A DNA stretch of 64,000 bases from Rhizobium sp. BT04 (GTDB lineage: Bacteria > Pseudomonadota > Alphaproteobacteria > Rhizobiales > Rhizobiaceae): NCBI RefSeq assembly GCF_030053135.1, contig NZ_CP125652.1, positions 2,328,001-2,392,000 on the forward strand, in the 5' to 3' direction. Position numbers and translations under genes: made by a program. Each line of letters starts with the position of its first letter. Position 1 is the stretch's first letter. This document shows positions 24,695 through 33,920 of the stretch, piece by piece. Below the pieces are notes generated by a model, which saw only the letters and a list, made by a program, of their open reading frames with translations, ran no database searches and was not told the DNA's origin.

Positions 24695-25595
24695 CGCCGA
24701 TTTCACCGACGAGTTCCGCAGTGTCGCGACGGAGCAATTGGAACGCGCCGCCGCGGTTCTCGAGGAACGCCCGGACGGCGCGCATGAGGCGATCCATTCC
24801 TTCCGCAAGAACCTGAAACGATTGCGTTCGCTCTACCGCCTCGTGGCCCGCGAGGTACCGGATTTCCAGGCCCGAGAAAACGCCAGGCTGCGCGATGCCG
24901 CGCAGTCGCTGTCAGCGATCCGCGATGCGGCCGCCCTCATCGGCACCGCGCAATATCTGCAGCAGTCGGCCCGTGGGCCGGAGGAGAGCGAGGCGCTCGG
25001 CCGCATCGTCACGATTCTAGAAGGACGCCGCGACTGGATGGCGGCTGCCGAAAGCGACCTGGAACAGCGGCTGACGGAAACCTCCGGCGTTCTGCAGGAG
25101 GCGATCGCTGCCCTGGGTGGAGTCTGTTTTGATGGCGGCCATCGCAAGACTGCCCGCAAGCTGGGGAAGAGCTGGCGCCGAACCGCGCGGAAGGCGAAGG
25201 CAGCACTGGCGGCCTGCCACGGCGAGGCATCGGCCGACGATTTCCATACTCTGCGCAAACGCACCTACGACTACCGGCTCTATCACGGCCTTTTGCGCGA
25301 TGCCTGGCCTGGCGCGATGAAGGCCAAGCGCGATGCGGCCAGGGAACTCGTCGAGGATCTCGGCCATATCCACGATCTCGCCGTGCTCTCCGAACTCGTC
25401 GAAGCCGAGCCGCAGCTCTTCACCCGCAACGATGATCTGGCCCATCTGCTCGACGCCATCATCTTCCGCCAGCAGGAAGACCGGCGGCAAGCGCTTGTCA
25501 AAGCCGAAACCGTCTTCACCGATGATCCCGACGAGGAAGCGCAGCGGATCGAGCTTCTGTGGCTGACGGCCGGGAGTTCTCGGCTTTACCGGTGA
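24672..25595 (+). CDS. CHAD-domain protein (polyphosphate-associated)
   Basis: 307 aa. The conserved-histidine alpha-helical domain has AHEAIHSFRKNLKRLRSLYR near residues 36-55 and HTLRKRTYDYRLYHGLL near 192-208, giving the basic surface that binds polyphosphate. CHAD proteins target polyphosphate granules and usually accompany CYTH triphosphatases, as here. The last residues (GSSRLYR) run into the remnant of a glyoxalase-type gene, so the natural C-terminus was probably altered by a deletion. Confidence 0.88.
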   Translation: MAYRIRPDADFTDEFRSVATEQLERAAAVLEERPDGAHEAIHSFRKNLKRLRSLYRLVAREVPDFQARENARLRDAAQSLSAIRDAAALIGTAQYLQQSARGPEESEALGRIVTILEGRRDWMAAAESDLEQRLTETSGVLQEAIAALGGVCFDGGHRKTARKLGKSWRRTARKAKAALAACHGEASADDFHTLRKRTYDYRLYHGLLRDAWPGAMKAKRDAARELVEDLGHIHDLAVLSELVEAEPQLFTRNDDLAHLLDAIIFRQQEDRRQALVKAETVFTDDPDEEAQRIELLWLTAGSSRLYR

Positions 25596-25755
25596 ACCGG
25601 CAACGGAGCCGGTGGTTTTCGGCTGGATGCCGGCGCTGTCGATCTATTTCAAGGATCCAGACGGGCACTCGATCGAGTTCATCAGCATTCTCGACGACAC
25701 CCCCGACCGGAGCTTCGGCGTGCGGCCGTTTTCCGAGTGGCAGGCGCGAGCGTAG
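25567..25755 (+). pseudogene. 3' remnant of a VOC (glyoxalase/bleomycin-resistance) gene
   Basis: An open frame without a start reads GVLGFTGEPATEP, then FGWMPALSIYFKDPDGHSIE and FISILDDTPDRSFGVRPFSE, ending WQARA at 25755. The YFKDPDGHSIEF strand with its metal-ligand glutamate is the classic C-terminal motif of the vicinal oxygen chelate family. The N-terminal half is missing and the frame starts inside the end of the CHAD gene, so a deletion fused the two. Confidence 0.75.
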
Positions 25756-25827
25756 TCGGCCGCCTGCCGAAGCCGCCGCTGGCAAGGGCAATTGCGCGGC
25801 CCGCCGATTTTCTGTATTTCCTGGCGC

Positions 25828-26757
25828 ATGACCGACAGCCTCACACCCACCAGCCCGTTCCTCGTGGCGGCACTCTATCATTTCGTTTCCGTGCCGCGCT
25901 TTGCCAGCCTGCAGGATCCGCTGCAGACGCTTTGCGAAGAGAATGGCGTCAAGGGAACGCTGCTTCTGGCGCATGAGGGCATCAACGGCACGATCGCCGG
26001 CCCGGATGCCGGCATTGGCGCCGTGCTCTCCTTCCTGCGCACCCAGCCGGAATTTTCGGGTCTGGAGCATAAGGAAAGCCGCGCATCGAAAATGCCCTTC
26101 CTGCGCATGAAGGTGAAGCTGAAAAAGGAAATCGTCACCATGGGCGTCGAGGATATCGACCCCAACAAGGTGGTCGGCACCTATGTGGCGGCGAAGGACT
26201 GGAACGCGCTGATCTCCGATCCCGATACGATCGTCATTGATACCCGCAACGACTACGAAACGGCGATCGGCACCTTCCGCGGCGCGATGGACCCGAAGAC
26301 GAAGACCTTCCGCGAATTTCCGGATTGGGTGCGGAACAATCCCGGCCTGCACAACAAGCCGAAGGTCGCCATGTACTGCACCGGCGGCATACGCTGCGAA
26401 AAGGCCACCGCCTTCATGAAGGCTGAGGGCTTCGACGAGGTCTATCATCTGAAGGGCGGTATCCTGAAATATCTGGAGGACGTGCCGCAGGAGGAAAGTC
26501 TCTGGGACGGCGCCTGCTTCGTCTTCGACGAGCGCGTGTCGGTCGAGCACGGGCTGAAGGAAGGTGAACACCGCCTCTGCCACGCGTGCCGCAACCCGAT
26601 CACTGCCGAGGAGATCACCTCGCCGCTCTACGAGGAAGGTGTTTCCTGCAGCCATTGTTATCCGAAGCGCACAGAAGAAGACCGGCTGCGCTACCGCCAG
26701 CGGCAGCACCAGATCGCCCTCGCCAAAAAGCGCGGCCAGCGGCATATCGGCAGCTGA
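25828..26757 (+). CDS. trhO: tRNA uridine(34) hydroxylase TrhO (rhodanese-type, YceA)
   Basis: 309 aa. An N-terminal acylphosphatase-like domain (residues about 1-95, containing [16 protein letters not shown]) is followed by a rhodanese domain with active-site Cys184 in [10 protein letters not shown]. The C-terminal cysteine-rich part has CHACRNP and CSHCYPK, typical of the family. TrhO hydroxylates U34 of some tRNAs to 5-hydroxyuridine using O2. The ATG at 25828 fits family length; an in-frame ATG at 25792 is less likely. Confidence 0.93.
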   Translation: MTDSLTPTSPFLVAALYHFVSVPRFASLQDPLQTLCEENGVKGTLLLAHEGINGTIAGPDAGIGAVLSFLRTQPEFSGLEHKESRASKMPFLRMKVKLKKEIVTMGVEDIDPNKVVGTYVAAKDWNALISDPDTIVIDTRNDYETAIGTFRGAMDPKTKTFREFPDWVRNNPGLHNKPKVAMYCTGGIRCEKATAFMKAEGFDEVYHLKGGILKYLEDVPQEESLWDGACFVFDERVSVEHGLKEGEHRLCHACRNPITAEEITSPLYEEGVSCSHCYPKRTEEDRLRYRQRQHQIALAKKRGQRHIGS

Positions 26758-26802
26758 GCCGGGGTGCGGATCAAGCCTGCTGTCTGAAGATCAGGCCGCC
26801 GG

Positions 26803-29019
26803 TCAGGCTGCGCCAATGCGGCGCCAAGCCTCCGGCGGCGGCGCTGCACGCCGCTCGTTCAGCATCTCAGTGATAAGGTCTGATGTAACCGGCTTTCCGA
26901 ACAAATAGCCCTGCAGGCAATCGCAGCCGAAGAGGCGCATGGCGATGGCCTGTTCCTCGGTCTCGATGCCTTCGGCCGTCACCGGAATATCGAGCGAGCG
27001 GGCAAGCGCCACCGTCGCCTGCAGCATCTCGCGCTGGCGCTTGTCCTCGTTGACACCCATGACCAGCGAGCGGTCGATCTTGATTCGGTCGAAGCCGAAC
27101 TGCCTGAGATAACCGATCGAGGAGAAGCCGGAGCCGAAATCGTCGAGCGCCACCTTGACCCCGAGCGCCTTCAGCCGTTCGATCGACTGGCGGGTGCGTT
27201 GCGGGTTCTGGATCATATAACCTTCGGTGATCTCAAGCGTAATGCGCCCGGTCTCGATCTCCGTCTGCTTCAGCACGTAGCGCACATAGTCGGCGAAGGC
27301 GGGATTGCGGAACTGGCCGGGCGAGACGTTGACCGAGACGTTGAGGTCCGGCCATTGCTTGGCCGTCTCGCAGGCCTTGCGCAACACGAACAGGCCAAGC
27401 GATTCGATGAGGCCGCTGGTCTCGGCGATCGGGATGAACAGCTCGGGCGAAACAGGGCCATGGCCCGGACGATTCCAGCGCACCAGTGCCTCGACGCCGG
27501 TGATCGCATGTGTGCTTGCATCGATCAGCGGCTGATAGGCGAGCGTAAGGTCGCCGCTTTCGATGGCGATCCTGAGATCGAGCTCCAGCGCATTGCGCTG
27601 CTCTCGATCCGCATCCATCGACGGATCGTAAAGCATCATGCGCGCGCGGCCGGCCTCCTTCGCCTTATACATGGCAAGGTCGGAGCGCCGCACCAGTTCT
27701 TCCCGCCCGATCGTACCGAGAGACGACATGGCGATGCCGATGCTGGCCCCGACGACGACGACCCGGCGGCCGATCTCCAGCGGCTCGACAAGAAAATCGA
27801 GGATCTGCTCGGCAAGCTGCAGTGCGGCGGCATTCTCGCTGTCGGAGAGAAAGGCGATTGCAAATTCATCGCCACCGATACGAGCGAGGACCGCTCCTTT
27901 CGGAATGAGCACGTCGAGCCCGGCCGCGACGGCACGGATCAACTGGTCGCCGGTGCCGTGGCCATAACTGTCGTTGACTTCCTTGAAACCATCGAGATCG
28001 AGATAGAGGAGCAGCACGTTGCGCTTGGTCTGGTGCGCCTCGACGACAAAACGGTCGACGGCGAGCCCAAGACCATCGCGATTGGAAAGGCCGCTCAGCC
28101 GGTCGCGCAGCGCCTCTTCGCGGGCGTTGTTTTCCTCGCTTTTCAGCCTGCGGCCGGCAAGCCAACCGATGAGCAGCAGCACCACGAAGAACAGGCCGAC
28201 GAGGCCGAGCGCCTGAATGACCATCGGCCGCACCTGTGCATAGCCGGCATCACCAGGCGAACGCGAGGTCCAGACGAGCTTCTTGAGGGTCGCCCCCGCC
28301 GGATCGGCGATCGGCACGAAATAATCGGCCTCGAAGTTCGCCGGCGCCAACCTCAGCCCGCCGATGACATAGGTCTGGCCAAGCGCCGCCACCCTGTCGT
28401 TATCGAGATGGCGGGCGAAAACCAGATAGCGGTGCTGGCCGGCGGGCACTTCAAGGGCACCGGATTTTTTCCGCACCAATGCCACGCCGACAGCCGCAAT
28501 ACCCCTTCTGGTGGTGACGAAGCCAACCGCCTGCGGAGTACCGGTCGGGCCGATGGCCTTCACCGTCTCGAACAGGGTCCAAAGCGTAGGCGCGAAGAAA
28601 TCCGTGAGCGGCTCCTCCATCGGCTTGCCGTCGCGATAGGCCATGATCGCCTTCTTCTCGTCATCGATGACCATCGCCATGTCGAACAGCGAGCTGTTGG
28701 CAGACACTTCGCCATAATTGCTCACGGTCCAGGCCATACCATCAGGCGCGTAGACATTGACGGCGGCATCGTCCCAGGCGGCGTAATCGTCGAGCGTCGC
28801 GCCGAGCTGATCCTCGAAGGTCTTTACCGCGCCGATCGTCGTTTCGCGCGAGCGCTCGTCATCGAGGAGATTGGCATTTTCGGCCACCCGTTCGAGCGCC
28901 GTCAGCACCATGAAGGTGACGACGGCGACAATGACGGCAAAGGAGAAAAGCACGCCCGTGACGGTGATGTGACGGCCTATTTTCGATCCCTTGCTCTGCG
29001 ATTTTCCGGCTGTCTGCAT
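26803..29019 (-). CDS. CHASE4-GGDEF-EAL cyclic di-GMP protein
   Basis: 738 aa from the ATG at 29019, which has GGGAG five bases upstream; a TTG at 29061 would add 14 residues. Order: membrane segment at about 19-41; periplasmic CHASE4-type sensor at about 45-255 (DDYAAWDDAAVNVY); second membrane segment at about 270-290 (ALGLVGLFFVVLLLIGWLAG); GGDEF domain with an intact GGDEF at 382-386; EAL domain with E510-A-L and LDDFGSG. Both catalytic motifs look intact, so the protein could make or break cyclic di-GMP. No RxxD I-site precedes GGDEF. Confidence 0.92.
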   Translation of the reverse strand: MQTAGKSQSKGSKIGRHITVTGVLFSFAVIVAVVTFMVLTALERVAENANLLDDERSRETTIGAVKTFEDQLGATLDDYAAWDDAAVNVYAPDGMAWTVSNYGEVSANSSLFDMAMVIDDEKKAIMAYRDGKPMEEPLTDFFAPTLWTLFETVKAIGPTGTPQAVGFVTTRRGIAAVGVALVRKKSGALEVPAGQHRYLVFARHLDNDRVAALGQTYVIGGLRLAPANFEADYFVPIADPAGATLKKLVWTSRSPGDAGYAQVRPMVIQALGLVGLFFVVLLLIGWLAGRRLKSEENNAREEALRDRLSGLSNRDGLGLAVDRFVVEAHQTKRNVLLLYLDLDGFKEVNDSYGHGTGDQLIRAVAAGLDVLIPKGAVLARIGGDEFAIAFLSDSENAAALQLAEQILDFLVEPLEIGRRVVVVGASIGIAMSSLGTIGREELVRRSDLAMYKAKEAGRARMMLYDPSMDADREQRNALELDLRIAIESGDLTLAYQPLIDASTHAITGVEALVRWNRPGHGPVSPELFIPIAETSGLIESLGLFVLRKACETAKQWPDLNVSVNVSPGQFRNPAFADYVRYVLKQTEIETGRITLEITEGYMIQNPQRTRQSIERLKALGVKVALDDFGSGFSSIGYLRQFGFDRIKIDRSLVMGVNEDKRQREMLQATVALARSLDIPVTAEGIETEEQAIAMRLFGCDCLQGYLFGKPVTSDLITEMLNERRAAPPPEAWRRIGAA

Positions 29020-29114
29020 CACGGCTCCCTGACCGTCGGACTTTGCCAGCCAAGGGTTCAAAAACGTTTAAGCAAGCACTGCAGATCTTTGTGCCCGCTG
29101 CGTGAGGGCAATGG

Positions 29115-30488
29115 CTAACCCGCCTTGTGATTGCCCTTTGGGAATTGCGCTGCGAGGTTGCTGTACCACTTGCCGCTGTTCTTCACCGTACGCAGCTGCG
29201 TCTGATAATCGACATGGACGAGGCCGAAGCGCATGCGATAGCCTTCCGCCCATTCGAAATTGTCCATCAGGCTCCAGGCGAAATAGCCGCGCAGGGGATA
29301 ACCGTCCTTGATGAGGTCGGCCACGACATCGAGATGGTCCCCGAGATAATCGAGACGCATCGTATCATTGACCGCGCCGTCGACGACGCCGGTGTTGTCG
29401 CAGGCGCCGTTCTCGGTGATGTAGCATTCCGGCAGGTCGTAGCGGCGGTAAAGGTCCTCAACCGAAAGCTTCAGGCCCGGCGCATAGATTTCCCAGCCGA
29501 TATCGGTCTTGACGTCGCTTGCCGGCGGCGCTTCCACCGTCCAGGGGAAATCGCCCCTGCGTCCGGCATCATCGGTGATGCGCTCGGGCTTGTAGTAGTT
29601 CAGGCCCCACCAATCGAGTTTCTGGCTGATGAGCTTCAGGTCGCCATCCTCGATGACGGGCATGCGGTCGCCGAGCGCTTCGACGAATTCTCTGGGATAT
29701 TCGCCCTTGAAGACGGGATCGAAGAAGGCGCCGTTGTGGAACTGATGCGCCCGCTCGCCGGCGGCAAGATCGGCCGGGCTGTCGGAGCCCGGGATGATCG
29801 AGGCGGCGTTGAGCACCAGCCCGACGGGCACATCAGGGGCTTCCGAGCGGATCGCCTCGACGCCGAGGCCATGGGCAAGGTTTATGTAATGCATGGCATG
29901 CAGGGCGGCCTGCATGTTGCGTTCGCCCGGGGCATGGATGCCATAGAGATGGCTGAGCCAGACGATGCACCAGGGTTCGTTGAAAGTCGCGACCCGGTCG
30001 AGGCGGTCGCCAAGGCGGTTCATCACCGTCTTGGCGTAGCGCTGAAACGCATAGGCGGTCGAGCGCGCGGTCCAGCCGCCGTCGCCGGCAAGCAACAAGG
30101 GCAGATCCCAGTGGTAGAGCGTCGCGAAGGTCTTGATCCCGCGCGCCTTGCAGCCGTCGATAAGCCGATCGTAGAAATCGAGCCCGGCCTCGTTCACCGG
30201 ACCCGTGCCGTCGGGGATAATGCGCGGCCAGGCAATGGAGAAGCGATAGGCTTCGACACCCATCTCCTTGATGAGATCGAGGTCCTGCTCCAACCGGTTG
30301 TAGTGGTCGCAGGCAACGTCGCCGTTATCGCGATTATAGACGCGGCCGGGCATGTTGCAGAAAGCATCCCAGATGGATGGCTTGCGGCCATCGGCCTTGC
30401 TGGCGCCCTCGATCTGGAAGGCGGCGGTGGCAACGCCGAAGGTGAAATCGCCGGGAAGGCGGGCTGCAAGCGTCTTTGCATCGATCAT
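29115..30488 (-). CDS. GH1 beta-glucosidase
   Basis: 457 aa, full length for glycoside hydrolase family 1. The acid/base glutamate is E171 in TFNEPW and the nucleophile is E359 in YITENGA. FTFGVATAAFQIEGA at the N-terminus and SLMDNFEWAEGY near the C-terminus bind the sugar. No signal peptide, so it acts in the cytoplasm on imported beta-glucosides, cellobiose or phenolic glucosides. It is divergent from a DoxX gene across a 264-bp region with an inverted repeat; a direct sugar transporter partner is not adjacent. Confidence 0.94.
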   Translation of the reverse strand: MIDAKTLAARLPGDFTFGVATAAFQIEGASKADGRKPSIWDAFCNMPGRVYNRDNGDVACDHYNRLEQDLDLIKEMGVEAYRFSIAWPRIIPDGTGPVNEAGLDFYDRLIDGCKARGIKTFATLYHWDLPLLLAGDGGWTARSTAYAFQRYAKTVMNRLGDRLDRVATFNEPWCIVWLSHLYGIHAPGERNMQAALHAMHYINLAHGLGVEAIRSEAPDVPVGLVLNAASIIPGSDSPADLAAGERAHQFHNGAFFDPVFKGEYPREFVEALGDRMPVIEDGDLKLISQKLDWWGLNYYKPERITDDAGRRGDFPWTVEAPPASDVKTDIGWEIYAPGLKLSVEDLYRRYDLPECYITENGACDNTGVVDGAVNDTMRLDYLGDHLDVVADLIKDGYPLRGYFAWSLMDNFEWAEGYRMRFGLVHVDYQTQLRTVKNSGKWYSNLAAQFPKGNHKAG

Positions 30489-30604
30489 TGGTAAACCCCG
30501 TCTTTCGGCTTGTCGACTGACCGTCTGGGTTCGGATTTAGCCAAGCCGGAAAGCAAAGTACAGGCCCGGAAGAAGAAAAACTGCAACGTTACAGTATGGC
30601 GACG

Positions 30605-30627
30605 GAACGGTGGTACCTGCACCGTTC
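30605..30627. promoter_or_regulatory. Inverted repeat in the bgl/doxX divergent region
   Basis: GAACGGTG (30605-30612) and CACCGTTC (30620-30627) form a perfect 8-bp inverted repeat with a 7-bp spacer, about 125 bp before the DoxX start. It has the form of a dimeric repressor site; the regulator is unknown. Confidence 0.4.
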
Positions 30628-30752
30628 AATCGTCCGAGCCAGCGGACTTTCCGCCTCCGACTGCTCTTATAACGCGAATGTCAGCAGTCGTGATTTGCCG
30701 CCGAGCCGACGATCACCGACACAGCCATCATCGCAAACATGAAAGGAATCCG

Positions 30753-31157
30753 ATGCTGTCTTCGATCCATCTGCTGCAGCCGCATCTGCTGAGCCTGCTG
30801 CGCATCGTCTCGTCACTCGTGCTGTTCAGCTACGGAACGCAGAAGATCCTGCATTTTCCGGTTGCGGCAAGCGTACCGCCCGTCGGCTCGCTGTCCTGGG
30901 TTGCCGGCCTGATCGAACTCACCCTCGGCTTCCTGGTCCTGGTCGGATTCCAGACCCGGATCGCCGCCTTCGTGCTCTCGGGCCTCATGGCCTTTGCCTA
31001 TTTCATCGGGCATGCGTCGAAAGGTATCTACCCCGCGCAGAATGGCGGCGTCGCGGCGATCCTGTTCTGCTTCGTGTTTCTTTATCTGGTGGCGGCGGGC
31101 GCCGGACCATTGAGCGTCGACAACCTGCTCAAGCGCGGCCGCACGGCCGCGGTCTGA
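30753..31157 (+). CDS. DoxX-family membrane protein
   Basis: 134 aa with four membrane helices. The family signature HLLSLLRIVSSLVLFSYGTQ at residues 11-30 is followed by GLIELTLGFLVLVGFQTR near 52-69 and HASKGIYPAQNGGVAAILFC near 91-110. DoxX-like proteins are small quinone-linked or redox-stress membrane proteins. The ATG at 30753 follows AAAGGA. It ends before a strong shared terminator. Confidence 0.87.
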   Translation: MLSSIHLLQPHLLSLLRIVSSLVLFSYGTQKILHFPVAASVPPVGSLSWVAGLIELTLGFLVLVGFQTRIAAFVLSGLMAFAYFIGHASKGIYPAQNGGVAAILFCFVFLYLVAAGAGPLSVDNLLKRGRTAAV

Positions 31158-31172
31158 TCGACCATAAACAAG

Positions 31173-31208
31173 AACGCCGAGGCGATTCGAGCCCGCCTCG
31201 GCGTTTTC
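31173..31208. terminator. Bidirectional terminator between doxX and the Gfo/Idh gene
   Basis: A 12-bp perfect stem (AACGCCGAGGCG / CGCCTCGGCGTT) encloses a 9-base loop and is followed by TTTTC on the + strand. A-rich DNA before it gives Ts on the other strand. It lies between convergent genes, so it likely serves both. Confidence 0.85.
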
Positions 31209-31232
31209 ATTGGGCAACCGGGATCGATAGAC

Positions 31233-32420
31233 TCAGACCTTGACCCATGCGCCGTTCTTCTTCGAAGACGCGACGCAGGCTTCGACGAAGGCCACGCCCT
31301 TCACGCCGTCGTCCACGGTCGGGTAGACCACGGCCTTGTCGACGGCCTTGCCCTTCTTGCGGGCATTGATCGCATGGGCAGCTTCGGTATAGATCGTCGC
31401 AAAGGCCTCGAGATAACCCTCGGGATGCCCTGACGGCACGCGCGAGACGCGGCCGGCGGCCGCGCCTGAACCGGCGCCGCCCCGGGTGATCAGCCGCTTC
31501 GGTTCGCCGAAAGACGTGTACCAGAGATAGTTCGGGTCCTTCTGGGTCCATTCCAGCCCGCCCTTGCTGCCGTAGACGCGGACCATCAGGCCGTTTTCAT
31601 GGCCGGGCGCCACCTGGCTGCACCAGAGCATGCCCTTAGCCGGCTTCTCCGAACCCTTCGCCTTGAAACGCAGCATGACATGGGCATTATCGTCAAGCCG
31701 GCGGCCGGGAACGAAGCTGTCGAGATCGGCGGCCAGGCTGTCGAGTTCCAGGCCTGATATGAACGAGGCGAGATTATAGGCATGCGTGCCGATATCGCCT
31801 GTGGAGCCGCCGACGCCGGACTGCGCCGGATCGGTGCGCCAGGCGGCCTGTTTCTGGCCGGTCTGCTCCACGGCTTCGGTCAGCCAGTCCTGCGGATATT
31901 CGGCCTGGACGACTCTTATATCGCCGAGTTCGCCGTTCGCGATCATCTCGCGCGCCTGGCGGACCATCGGATAGCCGGTGTAATTATGCGTCAGCACGAA
32001 CAGCGCGCCGCTCTCGTCGGCGATTTTCTTCAGCTTCTTCGCATCGGCAAGGTTTGACGTCAGCGGCTTGTCGCAGATGACGTGGATGCCGCGCTTCAGG
32101 AATTCCTTGGCCGCATCGTAGTGCACATGGTTCGGCGTGACGATCGCCACCGCCTCGATGCCGTTCTTCAGCTTTGCCTCGCGGATCGCCATCTCGCGAT
32201 AGCTGGAATAGGTCCGCGACGGATCGAGACCGAGATCGCGGCCGGACTGCACGGCCTTTTCGGGCGTCGATGACAGCGCGCCGGCGATAAGATCGTACTG
32301 ATCGTCGATGCGGGCCGCGATACGGTGCACCGCGCCGATAAACGCGCCCGCGCCGCCGCCCACCATGCCAAGCCGGATGCGCGGCTCGCGAGTCTGTTCG
32401 GATGATGCTTCGATTGCCAT
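31233..32420 (-). CDS. Gfo/Idh/MocA-family sugar dehydrogenase
   Basis: 395 aa. The N-terminal Rossmann fold starts RLGMVGGGAGAFIGAVHR (about 15-32). The family's EKP-type motif appears as VICDKPLTSN near residue 115, where the lysine takes part in catalysis. The catalytic-histidine region STGDIGTHAYNL lies near 210-221. Members oxidise sugars or cyclitols with NAD(P). The ATG at 32420 has GGAGG five bases upstream. The isomerase gene upstream on the same strand, separated by a palindromic repeat, suggests a two-step pathway such as inositol-like or keto-sugar breakdown; the substrate is unknown. Confidence 0.9.
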   Translation of the reverse strand: MAIEASSEQTREPRIRLGMVGGGAGAFIGAVHRIAARIDDQYDLIAGALSSTPEKAVQSGRDLGLDPSRTYSSYREMAIREAKLKNGIEAVAIVTPNHVHYDAAKEFLKRGIHVICDKPLTSNLADAKKLKKIADESGALFVLTHNYTGYPMVRQAREMIANGELGDIRVVQAEYPQDWLTEAVEQTGQKQAAWRTDPAQSGVGGSTGDIGTHAYNLASFISGLELDSLAADLDSFVPGRRLDDNAHVMLRFKAKGSEKPAKGMLWCSQVAPGHENGLMVRVYGSKGGLEWTQKDPNYLWYTSFGEPKRLITRGGAGSGAAAGRVSRVPSGHPEGYLEAFATIYTEAAHAINARKKGKAVDKAVVYPTVDDGVKGVAFVEACVASSKKNGAWVKV

Positions 32421-32456
32421 TCTGTCCTCCTGGAATTCAACTTGGTGCGGATGCGT

Positions 32457-32594
32457 GCCCCTCATCCGGCTGCCGCCACCTTCTCCCCGCAAACGGGGCG
32501 AAGGGACTGTGTCGCACCCTCTCCGTTCCACTTCACTCTCGCAAGGCACGTCCCCTCTCCCCGTCAGAACGGGGAGAGGGAGAGGGTGAGGGGC
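32457..32594. repeat. C-rich palindromic intergenic repeat
   Basis: The ends GCCCCTCATCC and GGGTGAGGGGC are inverted. The interior repeats CCTTCTCCCCGC/GCGGGG-like and CCCCTCTCCCCGT/ACGGGGAGAGGG stems. This matches the rhizobial palindromic repeat found again at 40212-40316. It lies inside the isomerase/dehydrogenase operon and could form a stabilising or attenuating hairpin. Confidence 0.7.
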
Positions 32595-32617
32595 AGCCTC
32601 GCGTTAAGACCTATATC

Positions 32618-33670
32618 TTAAAGCCCCAGCATCCGCCGGTTCGCAGCCTGATCGGTGCCGCTGCCGGCGAAATCGTCGAAGGCCTTTTCCGTGACGCGGA
32701 TGATATGAGCGGCCACGAATTCGGCCCCTTCGCGGGCACCATCCTCCGGATGTTTCAGCGCGCATTCCCATTCGACCACGGCCCAGCCGTCGAAATTATT
32801 GGCGGTCATCTTGGAAAAAACCGCGCCGAAATCGACCTGGCCGTCGCCCAGCGAGCGGAAGCGGCCGGCGCGTTCCACCCAGCCCTGATAGCCGCCGTAG
32901 ACGCCCTGGCGCCCGGTCGGATTGAACTCCGCATCCTTGACGTGGAACATCTTGATGCGGTCCTTGTAGATATCGATATTGTCGAGATAATCGAGGCACT
33001 GCAGGACGTAGTGCGAGGGATCGTAGAGCATGTTGGCGCGCGGATGGTTCTTCACGCGCTCCAGGAACATCTCGAAGGTGATGCCGTCATGCAGGTCCTC
33101 GCCCGGATGGATCTCGTAGCAGACGTCGATACCGTTCTCGTCCGCATGGTTGAGGATCGGCGTCCAGCGGCGGGCGAGTTCGTCGAAGGCCGTCTCGACC
33201 AGACCGGCAGGACGCTGCGGCCAAGGATAGATGAAGGGCCAGGCAAGGGCGCCGGAGAAGGTCGCATGCGCCTTGAGCCCGAGGTTTTTGGATGCCGTCA
33301 GCGCCAGTTTGACCTGCTCGACCGCCCATTCCTGGCGCGCCTTCGGATTGCCCCGCACCTCGGGTGCGGCAAAGCCGTCGAAAGCTTCGTCATAGGCCGG
33401 GTGCACGGCGACGAGCTGGCCTTGCAGATGGGTCGAAAGTTCGGTGATCTCGATGCCGTTTTCGCGCGCCTTGCCGGCGAATTCGGCGCAATAATCCTTG
33501 GATGTGGCAGCCTTTTTCAGATCGATCAGCTGGCTGGCCCAGGTCGGCACCTGGACGCCCTTGTAACCGATGTCGGCCGCCCATTTGGTGATTGCGTCCC
33601 AGGAATTGAAAGGAGCGGTATCGCCCGCGAACTGGCCAAGGAAAAGGCCGGGGCCCTTGATCGTCTTCAT
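32618..33670 (-). CDS. TIM-barrel sugar phosphate isomerase/epimerase
   Basis: 350 aa of the AP endonuclease 2-like xylose-isomerase fold. Metal-ligand regions are visible: CYEIHPGEDLHDG near residues 184-196, LYDPSHYVLQ near 214-223, FHVKDAEF near 240-247, and VVEWECALKHPEDGAREGAE near 299-318. The ATG at 33670 has GGGAGGA upstream. It precedes the Gfo/Idh dehydrogenase gene on the same strand, a pair typical of cyclitol or keto-sugar catabolism (IolE/IolG-like). The exact sugar cannot be told. Confidence 0.88.
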   Translation of the reverse strand: MKTIKGPGLFLGQFAGDTAPFNSWDAITKWAADIGYKGVQVPTWASQLIDLKKAATSKDYCAEFAGKARENGIEITELSTHLQGQLVAVHPAYDEAFDGFAAPEVRGNPKARQEWAVEQVKLALTASKNLGLKAHATFSGALAWPFIYPWPQRPAGLVETAFDELARRWTPILNHADENGIDVCYEIHPGEDLHDGITFEMFLERVKNHPRANMLYDPSHYVLQCLDYLDNIDIYKDRIKMFHVKDAEFNPTGRQGVYGGYQGWVERAGRFRSLGDGQVDFGAVFSKMTANNFDGWAVVEWECALKHPEDGAREGAEFVAAHIIRVTEKAFDDFAGSGTDQAANRRMLGL

Positions 33671-33694
33671 GTCAGATTCCTCCCTGAATATCGA

Positions 33695-33711
33695 CCGTAA
33701 ACGTTTCTGAA
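33695..33711. promoter_or_regulatory. LacI-type operator candidate before the isomerase gene
   Basis: GTAAACGTTTC lies about 30 bp upstream of the isomerase start; its core AAACGTTT is palindromic, with the central CG common in LacI/GalR operators. The flanks are not symmetric, so this is weak. Confidence 0.3.
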
Positions 33712-33869
33712 GTGTTGTAGCACGCAATTTGGCGGGCGCAAGGCGCCTCCTTGCCCTGGGCTCGTGATTGGCGCGAAGCCGGATGCGATATGGCGGCGAG
33801 CTAATCATGATGGGCTGTGGCGGGCAAGAGGTACGTGCAGCATTTTCGGCGGGGCACGGTATGGACGCA

Positions 33870-33904
33870 TAAAAAATGCGCCCATCCCTAACGAATGGGC
33901 GCAT
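33870..33904 (-). terminator. Rho-independent terminator of the sugar ABC operon
   Basis: On the minus strand, ATGCGCCCAT and ATGGGCGCAT pair perfectly over 10 bp around a 9-base loop, followed by six Ts. It lies 17 bp after the stop of the binding-protein gene. Confidence 0.9.
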
Positions 33905-33920
33905 CTCTCCAATCGATGGA

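Noticed and set aside
27199..29118. 639-codon open frame on the + strand opposite the GGDEF-EAL gene
   Set aside because: Long antisense frame caused by GC-rich codon bias; low-complexity Arg/Asp/His-rich product, while the opposite strand has intact catalytic motifs.
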